DNA from: Plazaster borealis
Lineage: Eukaryota > Echinodermata > Asteroidea > Forcipulatida > Labidiasteridae
Length of the DNA: 64,000 nt
Direction of reading: 5' to 3'
Assembly: GCA_021014325.1 (NCBI GenBank)
Contig: CM037472.1
Span: 5,456,001-5,520,000 of the forward strand
Notes under the pieces: generated by a model
Told to the model about the DNA's origin: nothing
The model's database searches: none
Seen by the model: only the letters and a program-made list of their open reading frames with translations
Program-made: the position numbers and the translations under genes
In this document: positions 35,261 through 47,900 of the stretch, one piece after another
Position numbering within the stretch: position 1 is the first letter of the stretch
Layout of the letters: every line of letters begins with the position of its first letter

Positions 35261-35659
35261 ACATGAACCAATAATATTCCCATGTTCTGAATTTTAAGTA
35301 TTTTGAAATAATACAAACGTTTTGTCCGGGTGTTTTCAAAATTACCTTAAACCTTAAACCTCTTTGCCATGGATGTAGCATGGAGGAAGGCCCTCTATTG
35401 ATTTAGGTTGCATATGGCATGAGACACCCATCTAAATTACGTTTATGGGTAACTCATTAATACCTAGGACAATTCATCCATTCTGATTGGTTGGTTGAGA
35501 GGAGATCCTGTGGCCATATTTAAATGTGCGATATAAACACGATCTGAGTGTTTAAACATGCCCTGAGGAAATGGAGTCACAAGAGGTCGCTATCAGATGA
35601 TTGCGAGGAGCGCGCATTTGTTCAGGGCCCAATTTAAATTGGTCGGTAACATATTTGGC

Positions 35660-35775
35660 TCTCGCAAGCTCAAAACTTACATGCGGTAGTTTCAAATTTA
35701 AACGCACAAGTTCTAAACTTGCGATAGTTTGAAATTTAAGCGCGCAAGTTCTAAACTTGCGCGAGAAGCTACTTA
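35660..35775. repeat. Local short repeats of TCGCAAG...CTAAACTTGCG
   Basis: TCAAATTTAAACGCACAAGT, TTGAAATTTAAGCGCGCAAG and the paired TTCTAAACTTGCG phrases recur in a 32-35-bp register and are partly palindromic. Small-scale duplication in an otherwise unique region. Confidence 0.65.
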
Positions 35776-35874
35776 GCACTCAACATGGATAGCAGTTCGA
35801 CGCAGAGTTGAGGCGAGCCGAGGCTAAACTGTCAGATTTGTTCTCAACTTTTAAGGTTTTTGGATGTTTTTTAA

Positions 35875-36072
35875 CGGAAAGGTATTGATGAATGGGAATA
35901 AAAGAGTGACAACTCAGTCTTAAATGGCCTTTTTCTTACAGGGTCATGGCCGTGCGAAAAAGGAGCTTGTTTCGGCTTGGTCCTTTATCAAACAGCCACG
36001 ACCCACCCAGCTGGTTTTAAATGGCCATTTAGGCCTAAGACCTCCTAGCCTTCTCTTTTATTCCCTTATTAA
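35875..36072 (+). mobile_element. Inverted-repeat element F, copy 1
   Basis: Left GATGAATGGGAATAAAAGAG and right CTTCTCTTTTATTCCCTTAT are complementary. Inside, TTAAATGGCC and GGTTTTAAATGGCCATTTA, CAGGGTCATGGCCGTGCG. Matches 56764-56944. Confidence 0.82.
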
Positions 36073-37610
36073 TAACCACTGAAAATGTTCCCATATCTGT
36101 AGTATAGTTGAATGTTCAGCCCACTCACAGCTCTTTATCTGTATCCCTCACCTTCCACACCAATCTAAAGACCAGGACCCCCAGTAGGGCCACCACAGGG
36201 TATCATTCTTTGTCTTCAGTGACTTGACCCTGGTGGAGGGTTTTCAAGTTATGTAATCGCAGAGCCAGAATGAGAAAGCCCTTTTGAATTCTAGGGGTCA
36301 GCATGCAGCCATGTGGTAGCCTCAGTGAGCCTTTCAGTAATGTCAGCAACCTTTTTTGGGGGTTAATCAACCTTTTACTGGGGTCAGTAACATTTTTTCA
36401 TCAGAAAAAAGGTCTCTGGTGTGGATGCATACTGTGGAGGAAGAAGAACCTTTTTTTCGGATTGAACCATTCTTCTAAAAGGGGGATGGAAATTGAAAAG
36501 GGTTCTCCTTTTGATTGGGGGGAATGTACACTGTAGGTGTAGGGCAAGGACTTGTGCTGATTATGTCTTGCTGTACAATGATTAAATTCAATTGGGCATC
36601 AACGGTATTGGTCATTGATTCTAGGGGAAACTGTGCTGTGCTATTGATTGTATTGGTTCAAGTTACCATGCAAACATCAGTGGTAGGTCTGATAGGAGGG
36701 TCAGTGAGGATGAGCAGACTACGCTTTGTACGGGTTAGGGGAGATGGATATATGCATGGCTCAGTGAATGCTGTAATCATAACGGAAATAGTATTATTAG
36801 GTTAAACCAGTTGGGTATTAACGATTGCTTGAGTGCATTAAATCATCAGGGTGGAGAGGGAGTGATGTTTGTATGCAATTGAGTGTAGAGTGCCATTGTA
36901 GAGTGCTACACAGTACTACTAGAGTAAAATCTTTGGATGGAGATGTTTGTGTGGAACATTGTGGCTGAAACCTGAAGTGTTTTTTTGTTGCTCTGCTTTA
37001 TGGTCTTATAGAAAAGTGGGTGTACTTTGAAAAGGAGAGAAAATGCTGCTTTTATGGTCTGAAAGAAAAGTGGGTGTACTTTGAAAAGGAGAGAAAATGC
37101 TGGTTTTGTGGATTTCTTCTTCTCTTTTCCCCATTGTCTTTCAGTTGGACTTGTTGTACATTTGGTTGGCTAGAGATTGTACTGTGGCTATTTTATGGTG
37201 TGGTTTTGTGATTGGAGGTCTGGAAGGACGGAATGGCATTGTGTCTACTGTACAGAGAGTCGAGTAGAAAATTTGCAGAGTGAAATTGTTTCATGGAGAT
37301 AGCCTTATGAAAAATTAATTGTTGCAAAAGTCATATCAGATGATTTGTAAAGAATCATTTTATATTCTAACCTTTCTTTACAACAGGAGTGACCTTGTAC
37401 GCTCCAGGACCTTTCTGGCAGGCAAGCTACACTACATACATGTACACTGGTCATGTGGGGAAATTTACATTTTATGTTAATATAATTCCCACATAAATTC
37501 AAGAGTTATAAGAGTAACAGATAGCAAAGGTTGATACAAATCAGACAGTGCAGTCTCCATAAAATATAAGATTTAATGCAATTACTGAGAGAGTTTCTGT
37601 GGTTGATTCT
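36073..37610. other. Unique T/G-rich block
   Basis: Long T/G-rich stretch (about 36300-37250) with a 54-bp tandem duplication at 37011-37110 (GAAAAGTGGGTGTACTTTGA twice). Several open frames arise from the composition bias; none shows a known domain. Confidence 0.4.
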
Positions 37611-37611
37611 A

Positions 37612-37995
37612 TGGTGTGTCATGGCTGAGCGGTCAAGCACACTGGACTCAAGCTCTGGTGTTTGTGATCAGCAGAGTGTGGGTTCGAGTCCCGGTCTTGA
37701 CATTTTTGTCCTTAAGCAAGGCACTTTAAAACCATTCGTCCTTCGGATGGATTGGTCCCATGTGTCATGTAATGCATGTAAAAGAACCTAGTTACACTTA
37801 TCGCTAAGAGAAGGGGTTTGCTCCAGTGTTTCTGGCAGTGGCTGCTGAATGCTCTGCAGCACCTTGTAAACCCTTATAAGGTGTCTCATAACTCAAAAAC
37901 TTCAAAAACCTGTCTGGAAATAAATAATGATAAGCACTTTGAGATGCCCGTAGATAAAGCGCTATATAAAAAACTAGTTATTATATATTATTATA
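37612..37995 (+). mobile_element. SINE family 1
   Basis: GTGTCATGGCTGAGCGGTCA (A box), GTGGGTTCGAGTCCCGGTCT (B box), body with AAAGAACCTAGTTACACTTA and AGAGAAGGGGTTTGCTCC, ends AAGCGCTATATAAAA plus TTATTATA tail. Nearly full length; directly followed by an antisense family 4 SINE. Confidence 0.88.
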
Positions 37996-38170
37996 TCAAA
38001 TAATAAATTATAGGGGAAACTGACTGGGTAAATTTTTAAATGATTTGGGGTTGAACATAGAAAAAATGACTAGAGCGGGATTTGAACCAACGACCTCCGG
38101 ATTAATGTGCCGGTGTTCTACCAACTGAGCTATCTAACCCTATGTTGGCGGTCTCCCTATTTTGTCAATA
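37996..38170 (-). mobile_element. SINE family 4, antisense, full length
   Basis: Minus strand: GGGTTAGATAGCTCAGTTGG (A box), GGAGGTCGTTGGTTCAAATC (B box), TTTTTCTATGTTCAACCCC, CAGTCAGTTTCCCC. It abuts the tail of the preceding SINE, tail to tail. Confidence 0.82.
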
Positions 38171-39255
38171 TCTTTTTTCGGGGGTGCCAGTCAGAAGCCA
38201 TATTATATATATTATCGTGCGTGAAAAGGTCACAACTATTGTAGGTAAATTGTTATCGGTAAAAGGTTTACCGCGTTGACGTTATAATTGCACTTTCACT
38301 CATAGTAGTCCTGGAATCGGATGAGGAAATGTTTATATTTATGTTTGTCATGCCTTGAATACTTTTATTTATGTCATGCGGTGAGTGTTTTCAGCAGTAT
38401 TGTATTGAGGAAAGTTGAAAGAGTGCGTGTTGATGTTTAAACATTGCAGAAAGTGCACTGACTAATGACCCTATACCGTGAAAAGCTTTTAATTGTTTAG
38501 TTGGAATTGGATCATTCCATTTGGTCTGTGAGAAGGGGGGTGTGCAATGGCTTGTTTAGATGACTCAGTAGAGGGGACGCTGTACTTTCACGAAGGAGAA
38601 AAAACCTTGTGTGATGATGGAAGGGTCCAAGGCCAGGAAGCATTCCTGATGGATTTAACACATCAAGAGGATCAAGTCAGATCAGATTAAACCCTGGGAA
38701 TGTCCTTGATGACTATAAGATGATTAGCTGCATCACTTGCTCCCAAAGGAGTTGGATATTGATCCTCCGAAGAGGAGGCTCCTATCACCTGGTCACAATC
38801 CTCCCGTTAAGATGAGCTGATGGGGTGGGATGGAGTCTCATGGCCAGAGTTCTGTCATGTGGGCAGACCTACTATGTAGTATGGGATAAATCTGCCTACT
38901 AGTACGATAGGGCTGATGATGTAAAAGCTGTTTTTGTAGAAAAGTTATTATTACAGTCACCGTGAACGATCTTTGAAAGACGGTCACAGTGTGATTTGAT
39001 GGAACCATAGCCTTCTTGATTGGATTCCCAATGCAAGAATTAAAATGACTACAGTACCTGCTGCTAATTGTAGGATTCAAACTTACCTCTCGGCACTTGT
39101 TTGGTCTCAACTTTAAACGATTCTGTCATAATCTAAATGGAAGACAAATGCACCCTGGACCCCCCTCTCCCCTGCCATTAAAGAACTTCTTTACTCTGGG
39201 AAAGTTTTTAGTGTTGAGTTCTTTAGAGGGTTAACTTGAAGAGAATACTATCACC
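38171..39255. other. Unique block, no gene recognised
   Basis: No family match or coding signal noted. The open frame 38838-39110 (minus) has no recognised domain. Confidence 0.35.
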
Positions 39256-39660
39256 ATGGTGTGGTGGTTAGACTGCAGGACTTGCAATTACAAGGTTGTG
39301 GGTTCGAATCCTACCAAGCTAACAGCTGATTTCACAACGACTAGAATAAGTATTGTCGCCTAGTTACTGAAGGGAATGATTTCGTCCATCAAATTTGCGT
39401 AGCAAAATATTTTGACTGAACAGATTTTTTGCACACTGAATGCTAACATTGAGTAGCCAATGATGTTTTTTGAGTAGCAACTGGTACAATTTGCATAGCA
39501 TTTTGCTATGCTTTACAAGGGAAATCGTTTAACTGTACTGAATCATAATTTCTTGATTTATGCAATTCATAATCATAGACGTTTAAACCAATGTTTGTAT
39601 GAGAGAGATTGGCTGTTGCCAGCTTGGCGTTTATATCCCCTTGTGGGAAGATCATCTAAA
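39256..39660 (+). mobile_element. tRNA-derived SINE, family 5 copy 1
   Basis: Head GTGTGGTGGTTAGACTGCAG (A box region) and TGTGGGTTCGAATCCTACCA (B box), then a long body with TGATTTCACAACGACTAGAA, TAGTTACTGAAGGGAA and, at the 3' side, GAGAGATTGGCTGTTGCCAG and CTTGGCGTTTATATCCCC. The antisense copy at 61540-61722 shares the body and 3' part. Confidence 0.82.
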
Positions 39661-40982
39661 CAACAACGACAACAACTGTGATGCGCAGTTTATTTCAAAC
39701 AGACTCTAGTATGATGAGAGTTGACGCAAACTTTAGTTGTACAGAATTGAATACAAATTTAGCAATACTTGTATAGTATGCCTCAGGGTGTACAAATGAT
39801 TGATGGATGGATTGATTGAATTTGTTGGTTGGTGTATAACAGCGTCACGTAAAATCAATCGGACTGGCTTTGTCAGCGGAATTCATGCGCAAGTGAAAAA
39901 ACCATTGTTAGATAATCACCCAGGTGGAATGTCTTCCCTGGTCATAGGTTAAGCTACGATTGTTCGTGATGAACAAGAGGATTTCATCAGTCAGTCAAGT
40001 GTGCTGAATGGAATTGAAGCGACTGAGCGGATTGTGGTTCACATTGTTCATTTTGCTGTAATTATCACAGTGTATGAGTGGTGTGTAAGCTTGGGTGGTT
40101 TTTTGATTTTGGGAACCACGGTATACTGTCGCCAAACTACTGTGGTATTCGGTATTACCGGGAATTTTTTCTGATGGGGCTTAAACAACAAAAACGAAAC
40201 CCGAACACGCAGTCTATTGACTGAACTGAGACACTACTGTCATGGTTATTTAATACCAGAGGCTAGCACTGAGTTTGTCTTTGTTTAATACAAATAAAAC
40301 AAAAAGTTTGACTCTTTTTTTTTCAACATCAAAAAAGTACTGTTCATGTATCAGCCCAAAGAAATTCATGCACAATGACCGTCAAAATGGGCAGATACCT
40401 GCGCTATGGAAATGTCTATTATTAGTATTATTATTATTAATATTATTAATAATATTGTTATAGATAAAGTAAATGGATGTTTTGCAGGCATTCAAGGTAT
40501 AAGAAAACAAGAAAATACAACAACAACAAATTCCAATCACTTCAAATTTAATTTAAACCCTACATTTTGTATGTACAACACAATACAAATCCCTCAACCT
40601 GGCATCTTCCCCCTTTCATAGATTTTCTTGTTTTTGAATCCAGGTGTGTATCCGGTCCCAGTGAATTTTGACACAACTGTATATAACACACCTTCACAAG
40701 TTCCTACCAAAAGTAGGTCATCTTGCAGACAGAATCAATACACTGCACGTGCATTGCAAAATACCGGATACAGCTGTTTGCCAGACTACCAAGGTCATTG
40801 TCACTAACACAAACTCATCCCAACAGCGGTGGAAAAACAATCCAGGAAAATACAAGCGCTTTCATTTAAACTCTTCCATCTTGAATTGGTTGAAATAGTC
40901 GTTCAATCCCTTGCTATGCCCATCCATGTTCCACTCTTGCATCATTTACCCCCGTTTTCAAGTCGCAGCCAAGTGTCCAAAG
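39661..40982. other. Unique block, no gene recognised
   Basis: Includes TTATTATTATTAATATTATT low complexity at about 40420-40460. No repeat family or exon recognised. Confidence 0.4.
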
Positions 40983-41335
40983 AAAACCCTTTAGAGACCA
41001 TTAATTTCTGTATAATCATCACAAAATGCCCAGACATTGCTAATATTGTTCATTTCTTTAATCAAATTTTGTCTGTAACAGGAAAAGTTTGACACAGAAA
41101 ATTTAGTTTTGTGTTTAGAAATTGGGATACATGTTAACCATGGAGGAAGAAAATAGCCTCCATGTGTTAACATACTACATCGGAAAATTTCATATCTGGA
41201 CATGACCTTTTCTCTGACCTCTGCTTTGACCTCTTTATATGAATGGAAGTAGGTCAAACCTTGCAGCCGTTTGCGGCCGCTATGGTCATTTTGGTACAAG
41301 CCGCTTGTGGCCGCTATGGTCTCAAAAGGGTTACA
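40983..41335 (+). repeat. Dispersed repeat K, copy 2
   Basis: Shares with 59868-60190, in order: TTTAGAGACCATTAATTTCT, GTATAATCATCACAAAA, TTCTTTAATCAAATTTTGTC, TTAGTTTTGTGTTTAGAAA, CATGACCTTT, GCAGCCGTTTGCGGCC. Open frames on both strands cross it and are not credible genes. Confidence 0.83.
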
Positions 41336-41679
41336 AAGAAAGCTTCCAGACCCTTTACTCCTGAGTGTCTTTGGCCAGAGACTGACTTGAATCCTCCAGC
41401 AGTCAGGGGCCTGAAACCTCGGCTTGGGCTCTGGCTTTGGCTTGGGCTTCATCCTCAATTTTGGAGCAGTGTACATTTTGCAATGGTGTTTCAAACATTA
41501 AATGAAGCCCGGAGCTGGAGAGGGATGGGAAAAAGCCCAGGAAGACCACCTTATTTGGGACTTACATTACGTATTTCAGTAGCTACATGCCACAAACACA
41601 ACAACCAATCAAAACACGTGCTTCAGGGTACCGCAAAGGATTGTGGGTGTTGCCACGATACTGCGCCGTTTGCTTATTA

Positions 41680-41862
41680 AAGGCACTGAACACGTTTGGT
41701 AATTGTCAAAGACCAGTATTCTCGCTGTATCTCAACATATGCATAAAATAACAAGCCTGTAAAAAATTGGGCTCAATTGGTCATCGAAGTTGCAAGAAAA
41801 TGATGAAAGAAAAAACACCCTTGTTGTACAAATTTGTGAGCTTTCAGATAGGAATAAAGTAA
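41680..41862 (+). mobile_element. Family A MITE, left half only
   Basis: Starts AAGGCACTGAACACGTTTGG after TA and runs to TTTCAGATAGGAATAAAG, where similarity ends. The right half is lost; the break falls at the same GATAGGAATAAA position where the chimeric copy at 52754 departs from the family. Confidence 0.83.
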
Positions 41863-43300
41863 TGTATGGGGGGGAAGGTTTCATAAAGGTAGCATTGATT
41901 TAAAGTAGAGCCATAAAAGGGTGGATTGTTCTGAAGGGAAGTGAAATGAAGACTGACGACAATCTTGTAAGTCACATGTGGTCTTACAAGATGGATCACC
42001 AAACTTACTTCTTTGTATGGAAGTTATTATTTCTAATCCAATAGTGATACATGTATGTAATGCTAGAATCATGTCCGATGTATGCATAGAAATATTGACT
42101 ATCGATATCAAAATGGAGCCTGTGTATTTTACCTCCCAGCCTCGTTTTGGTTACATAGTTCTTAATGGGGGAAAAAAAGGCTTACCATATTAAAACAGTT
42201 TAGAAAATAATGACATGTGATTGTAAGAGAGTTGTATATGAAAATGTACATGGTAAGTTGAGATTTTCAGAAAAGGAAACTGCACTTTTGATTTAACATA
42301 TTGGAACAGTTCATTTATAGTTGTAGGTGCAGCCGCACAGTGTGGGTAGAAAGCTCTTGTTCATTAAGCATCAAGGGATTATATATACTTTAATTTCACC
42401 ATCATGCCCCCCTTTTTCCCTATGGTTCAGTCCAAGATGAACATGATGAATTATTCATACATATATACTGCCTATCCATTTTTTCCACTGACCGAAGCAA
42501 CAGTGAATGGTGTTGGGTTAGTTCATTTCTCTGGGCAGGGGAGAATAAGTCTATAAAATATAAAACAAAGAAATTAGTTCTGGTGGCAAATTGCTTCTAA
42601 TTCATGCTCATAATGTGGTTCGTGGAAGTTTTCCAAAATGAAACCAATTGAGTGCACGAGTCGCAAGTGCAGGAGGAAATTGTTATTGTTTCTGGGGCAC
42701 AGCTTGCATGCTATACCCATTGCTAAAATGGTATTGTTGATTTACTGGGGGAGGAGCCATCTGTGTGTGTGTCAGTTATCATGGATTCTATTGGTTGTAA
42801 GTTATGGTCCTAGAACCAATCAGTGACCAAGTTATGCACATGTACGTGGATGTGCTGTGACATTAATCCCTGTGTGTAGCTAGCACAGTATGTACTGTAC
42901 ATGTATGTATGTATACAAACATGTACATGTATGTATACAAATATGTACATGTACAGTGTCAACCTGTCCTTAGTGTGGATCTCTTCTCTGTATTCACGGT
43001 TTGCCCGTAACTTTTTTAGTGACTGGCCAGCAGGACCAGTTAGCTTGTCATTTCACTAGTCCATTAGCTTGTTCACTAGTTCATAATTTCAAATAAAATA
43101 GGGATGATTTTCAACACTGAACTAGTCAGCCGGACCACTTGGAAAGAATTTTTAACTAGCATTTGGCCAGGGAACTACTGCTAAGGGAGATTTCTGGTAT
43201 TGGTCATTATTGGTCGCTTCAGCAATGAATAGGGCTTCTTTTACAAGAGGAGTTCAAACACTTTAAACAAATTCAATCTCTAGGAAAGGCAATTAATAAG
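41863..43300. other. Unique block with a GTACATGTATGTATA microsatellite
   Basis: No gene. Alternating ACATGTATGTATAC microsatellite-like sequence occupies about 42886-42960. Confidence 0.4.
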
Positions 43301-43487
43301 CTGGGCTCATTTTCATAGAGCTGCTTGAGCAGAAGATATTGCTTAACAATTTTCAGCCAAGCAAAAATAAGCAGGATGCCAGTCACAGACTGTACATGTG
43401 ACATGGTATTTTTGGCTTGTAACCTTATTCTGGTAAGCATAATTTGGTTGTGCTTAGCTGCTTTTTGTGCTTAAGTAGCCCTGGTAT
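43301..43487 (+). mobile_element. Palindromic element C, copy 6
   Basis: CTGGGCTCATTTTCATAGAG at the left, GGATGCCAGTCACAGACTG and TTGTAACCTTATTCTGGTAA inside, and a truncated right end (GTGCTTAAGTAGCCCTGG). Confidence 0.75.
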
Positions 43488-43734
43488 GGATTGGATCTTT
43501 AGCAGATTAATGTGTAAATGTTTTAGTCTCTTGCCATCACAAACCAATCAAAGACAAACAGCTGGTTAGTGCTCAACTCTGTTGGGCATAATTCTGTTCT
43601 GCCAAAGTGATTATATGCTTTGCATGGGGCCAGGCATACCACCGTAATCAGCATCTCATAGTTTGGGTGTTGAGTTACCTTAGTGTTGAACTTTAACTTT
43701 GAGCACAAACGTTTAAGCAATCTCGGAAGTTGAG

Positions 43735-44400
43735 GTTTGATTGGTTGATTTTGTTGCTTGTTTGTCCCTTCTGGTTCTGATTGGTTAATTTAGTTGCTCT
43801 CCTCTGATTGGTTGATTTTGTTACTCACTTCTGATTGGCTGATTTGGTTAGTTTCTTATTCTGGTGGTTTGGTCATACTACTGTTTAAATGGTTTGAATT
43901 TAATAGCCACACTTTCCTGGTAAGTATATTTTGCTACTTCTGATTGGTTGATTTGATTACTCGCTTCTGATTGGCTGATTTTGTCACTCACCTCTGATTG
44001 GGTGGTCTGGTTAGTGTGTTCTTACCAAAGGTTATTGAGTGCCGAAGGCGCAAGATGGGGAACTGTAGCTCTGACTATTGTTGGAATGTGAAATACGCAT
44101 GGGCGACATTTTAGCAAGCAATGTTTTATTATATTATCGATAGCAATGGTCACCAGCTTATTGTTGCACGAAAAGAGTTGCTTGCTGGAATGACGCCCAG
44201 AGCACGTTTCACATTTCAGCCAAGTTCCCCATCTTGCCCATTTTGCGCTCTACAATCTTTGGTTTTTACTTTAGTTGTTTGGTTTCGCTACTCTTTTCTG
44301 ATTAGTTGATTTTACTACTGGCTTGTGATTGGTTGATTTAGTTATTTCACTCTGATTTGTTGTTTTAATGAGTTGTGATTGTTTGGTTTTGGTTGACCTA
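43735..44400 (+). repeat. ~28-30-bp CTGATTGGTTGATTT array, split by element H
   Basis: At least ten degenerate units of CTGATTGGTTGATTTNGTTACTC on both sides of the insertion at 44037-44252. Each unit holds ATTGG, an inverted CCAAT box, but the repetition alone explains that. Confidence 0.82.
44037..44252 (+). mobile_element. Inverted-repeat element H, inserted in the array
   Basis: Left GAGTGCCGAAGGCGCAAGAT then GGGGAACT; right AAGTTCCCCATCTTG then TTTTGCGCTC, complementary with small gaps. Centre includes GTTGGAATGTGAAA and TTTCACATTTCAGCC, also complementary. About 216 bp, non-coding. Confidence 0.83.
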
Positions 44401-44468
44401 GAGAATTGTAATAATGTACGATGAATGTAATAACCAAAAATGTACAGCCACTTCTGATATAGTGTGTT

Positions 44469-44963
44469 TTTTGAAAACCAAAGATAGTTTTTAAGAACCA
44501 ATTGTTTTTTTTGAAAACAAATGATAGTATCTGAAAACCAGTGATAGTTTTTTAAAACCAATGATAGTATCTAAAAGTCAATGATAGTTTTTGAAAACAA
44601 ATGGTAGTAGTATCTGAAAACCAATGATAGTTTTTGAAAAACAGTAATAGTTTTTAAAAACCAATGATAGACTTTGGAAAACCAGTGATAGTATTTGAAA
44701 ACCAGTGATAGTATTTGAAAACCAATGATAGTATTTGATAATCAATGATAGTGTTTGAAAACCAATGATAGTTTTTGATAACCAATGATAGTATTTGAAA
44801 ACCAATTATACTATTTGATAATCAATGATAGTGTTTGATATCCAATGATAGTATTTGAAAACGAATTATACTATTTGATAATCAATGATAGTGTTTGATA
44901 ACCAATGATAGTATTTGAAAACCAATGATAGTATTTGAAAAGCAATGATAGTTTTTGAAAACC
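44469..44963 (+). repeat. 20-bp minisatellite, ~25 copies
   Basis: Unit ACCAATGATAGTATTTGAAA with variants (TTGATAATCAATGATAGTG). Periodicity stays at 20 bp over nearly 500 bp, with a two-unit alternation (TTTGATAATC / TTTGAAAACC) in the right half. Contiguous with no unique spacers. Confidence 0.92.
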
Positions 44964-47900
44964 AAAAGAAGAAGTGGACAGCCTTTAAAGTGGACTACTC
45001 CTTCGTCAGGATCAATGAAAAACCACTGAATCTCTTTTTTTACAACCAATTAACCCAGCATTTCAGGATACATTTTCTCCTGTCAGAGTGAATTCAACCC
45101 CAACGTTTGTCACCAGATCAAAATTAATCGTGGCTTTGTACTGAACCTGACACATCTAAATTAATGCAACATAAATGCGTGTCTGCTCCACAACCAACGT
45201 GGAAACCATGTGGGCTCCAACCGGAGGAGGAACGGTACAGCTACAAGGCTTTGTTAGACATGATACTACATTGACCCAGAAACAACCAAGCGAAAGCTGA
45301 AAAATATCAATCATCTCTGAAATGGTGAAATTACAACTGGGCAGAGAGAGAGAGAGAGGCAGTCCATTTGGCTGCAAGGGATGGTTTGATTTATTGAACA
45401 GAAAGAGAAAAAAAACTGGAGGAGGATGAAGAAGAATAACCACGATCTGATATTGGATGCCTATCAGCATGTGTCTGGCTTGTGTTTGTCAAGAGCGGGA
45501 ATTTAATTAGTTTAAATGCATCATTGAATATTTTTTTCAGAAGCCCATTTGTCAAAAAAAAAAAGAAGCAGGTTAATGCTGTCTAGTTTTAATTGCCATT
45601 TTATACTTGGGTTAAAATCAAGGGCTGCAATAAAACGGACCAGCTGGTTTGATTGTTGTGTGTTTTGGTGGTGTTTTTTTTAATGTCCTATTATTATTAA
45701 CACAGTTTATGATGAAAGAGAAATGGGTTCGCCTTCAGAAATTGTTGAGAAGATGAAATTATGTGAAGGTGAAAAAATGTTGTCTGGCAGCCTTGATAGT
45801 CAAAAGTGTTTGAGGCACACCGCATTGTAATGCGACTATCAGATGAAAACTGCTCCAATGGAGAACTAGGTTAGCCAATGAGGTGAGGGTCCCATGTCTG
45901 TTGTACACATGATTAGAGTGGGGATTTTTTCTTATCACCCCTGTGCCATCAGGTTGTGGAATCAACCTACCCGGAAGTCAATTACAGACAATCCCATGGA
46001 CATAACACCCCCCCCCCATTTGCATCTTGCAGCACATCCACAGTAAGCTCTTGTTCTGGGCTTTAATGGTTATACAAGTAGGTCCGTGTGTCTTTAGGGA
46101 AGTGTTAGTGAAAAATTAGGAGAAGTGTCCCCCGCCAAACCCGAAGTAGGTGACCCACTTCTTTTATGAAGAGCGCTGTATCATTGGAGCTTGTTAAGGT
46201 TTCAGTTTCAGTGATTAAGTACAATCCCCGATATCATCCGTGCGATATTTGCACTGCTCCAGCGGGTGTGCACCAGACGTCTTGAGGCAATCCGTTGGGC
46301 TACTGACCCACTTTTTGATTTTCTCTCCTTTCCGAGGAACGAGGGGGAGATAAGAGAGGCGTAGACACAGTCAACATTTTTTTCCTCCGAGCCTCAGTCA
46401 TGCTATATGACTTTGTTTCATTTGCCTGTCGGGTTCGACACGGTGTGTGAGGGGGACAACTCTCCACCACGGAAATTGAGCGCTTATGTCTTTTCGCCTG
46501 GAGACAGTGGGAAAACCGATTTTTCTGAGTGGGGGGGTGGAGGGAGGGGATTGGTGGATTTATGGGTGAGGCAGACCAGCAGTAATGGATGTGAGGACTA
46601 CATGTGTATTATATAAAAAGACTAGCAATGATGAACTGATATATGCGTCAGTGTGCATACGGTCTGCAGACCATTGATCTGTACACGTGTATGCAGGCAG
46701 CTCATTCGGCATGTTCCCCGTAGTGAAAAGGCACTCCACCATCAAAATTAATCAGAAGATCTTCAATTTCAAAGCTTGACACGCATATAATGACCCATTT
46801 TCCGGCTGTTTGTTTATAGAAACTCGGTATGAAACACCTGGAAAAATATGATTGGTAAATTAAGGAAATTGGCAAATAGATAATTGTGTCAAGCAAAACA
46901 GAATACTGGAGCAGCCGATTTCCCTACGGAAAACCCCCCCTCTGAAAATAGGCCATGCAGCAAAGTGTGGCTGAAAAGAACTGCATTATGCTTCCCCCTT
47001 CTATTCTCCTTGTGGTTGTCTGTCGGAAGAGACCGCTGCTCTCTGGATAATTTTTTTAATGTCGTGGCAGTAAATTTAGCATACACTAGAAGCCCATTTC
47101 ATTTTATGCTTGTACACACAGGTTGACCTTGGTGTTAATATTTCATATTTGATTTGTTAAATTCAGCATGGTTACAACCTGTTATTCCGGCCGACTCCCC
47201 CCAATCGTTTTTTGGACCGACGGGCACTGAATAACACTACGGCTGTCACCTGTGGTTTTACTGGGCTTTCTATGTCACCATTGGCTTTCTATTCCAAGGA
47301 ATAAAATGCAAGTGTTAATTCATGCATTTTGTAGGTCACACAAACTGGGACGAAGAGAAAAGACTGGTGATATTTTTATCGCTCCAATCCATTATGAAAG
47401 TCTCTATTAAAAAGTCGATCGGTAAAAAAGCGTGAGACGAAATTAGTTTCTTTGGAATAAAAAATGAAATAAAAACAAGATTTCCCAAAATCTGGCTAAG
47501 GCTTCAATGGAAATGTTCATGCAGTAAATTGTATACTGTATCATATTTCAATAGTCCTTCTTCAATCAAAGAAACTTTCATTTGAGGTAGACCGTACTTG
47601 ATATGAAATGATACACGTTGAGGGGAGAACACTGCGCCACTTTCCCCCCTTTTTAAGAATTTCTATTATATGTCTGTTGGCACAGAGGGCCATAGGAAAC
47701 CCTGAAAACAAGTAGAACAGGGCCACGTTTTTTTCTTCTTCTTCTTTTCAAGTTTTTTTTTTCTGTCTTGTGTGTGGATTACCAAAATTTCATTGGAGCT
47801 CCAACCCAAGTGAATTGGTTTTAGTGTTAGTTAAAAGGTAGGCCAGACATTGGGGGGGAAACTCTAGCTGCTCCATTTTCTTCTTACTGACACACACGCT

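Noticed and set aside
39700..39770. Possible exon 17 of PPP1R21 (frame containing SMMRVD)
   Set aside because: Only the short SMM string resembles the family's MMSDHL region; upstream and downstream residues do not match, and no acceptor was found.
40991..41680. Overlapping 167- and 145-codon open frames on opposite strands
   Set aside because: Both cover dispersed repeat K and unique flank; opposite-strand overlap and lack of domains indicate chance.
44469..44963. CRISPR-like array
   Set aside because: Repeats are contiguous 20-bp units without unique spacers, and the context is an animal genome.
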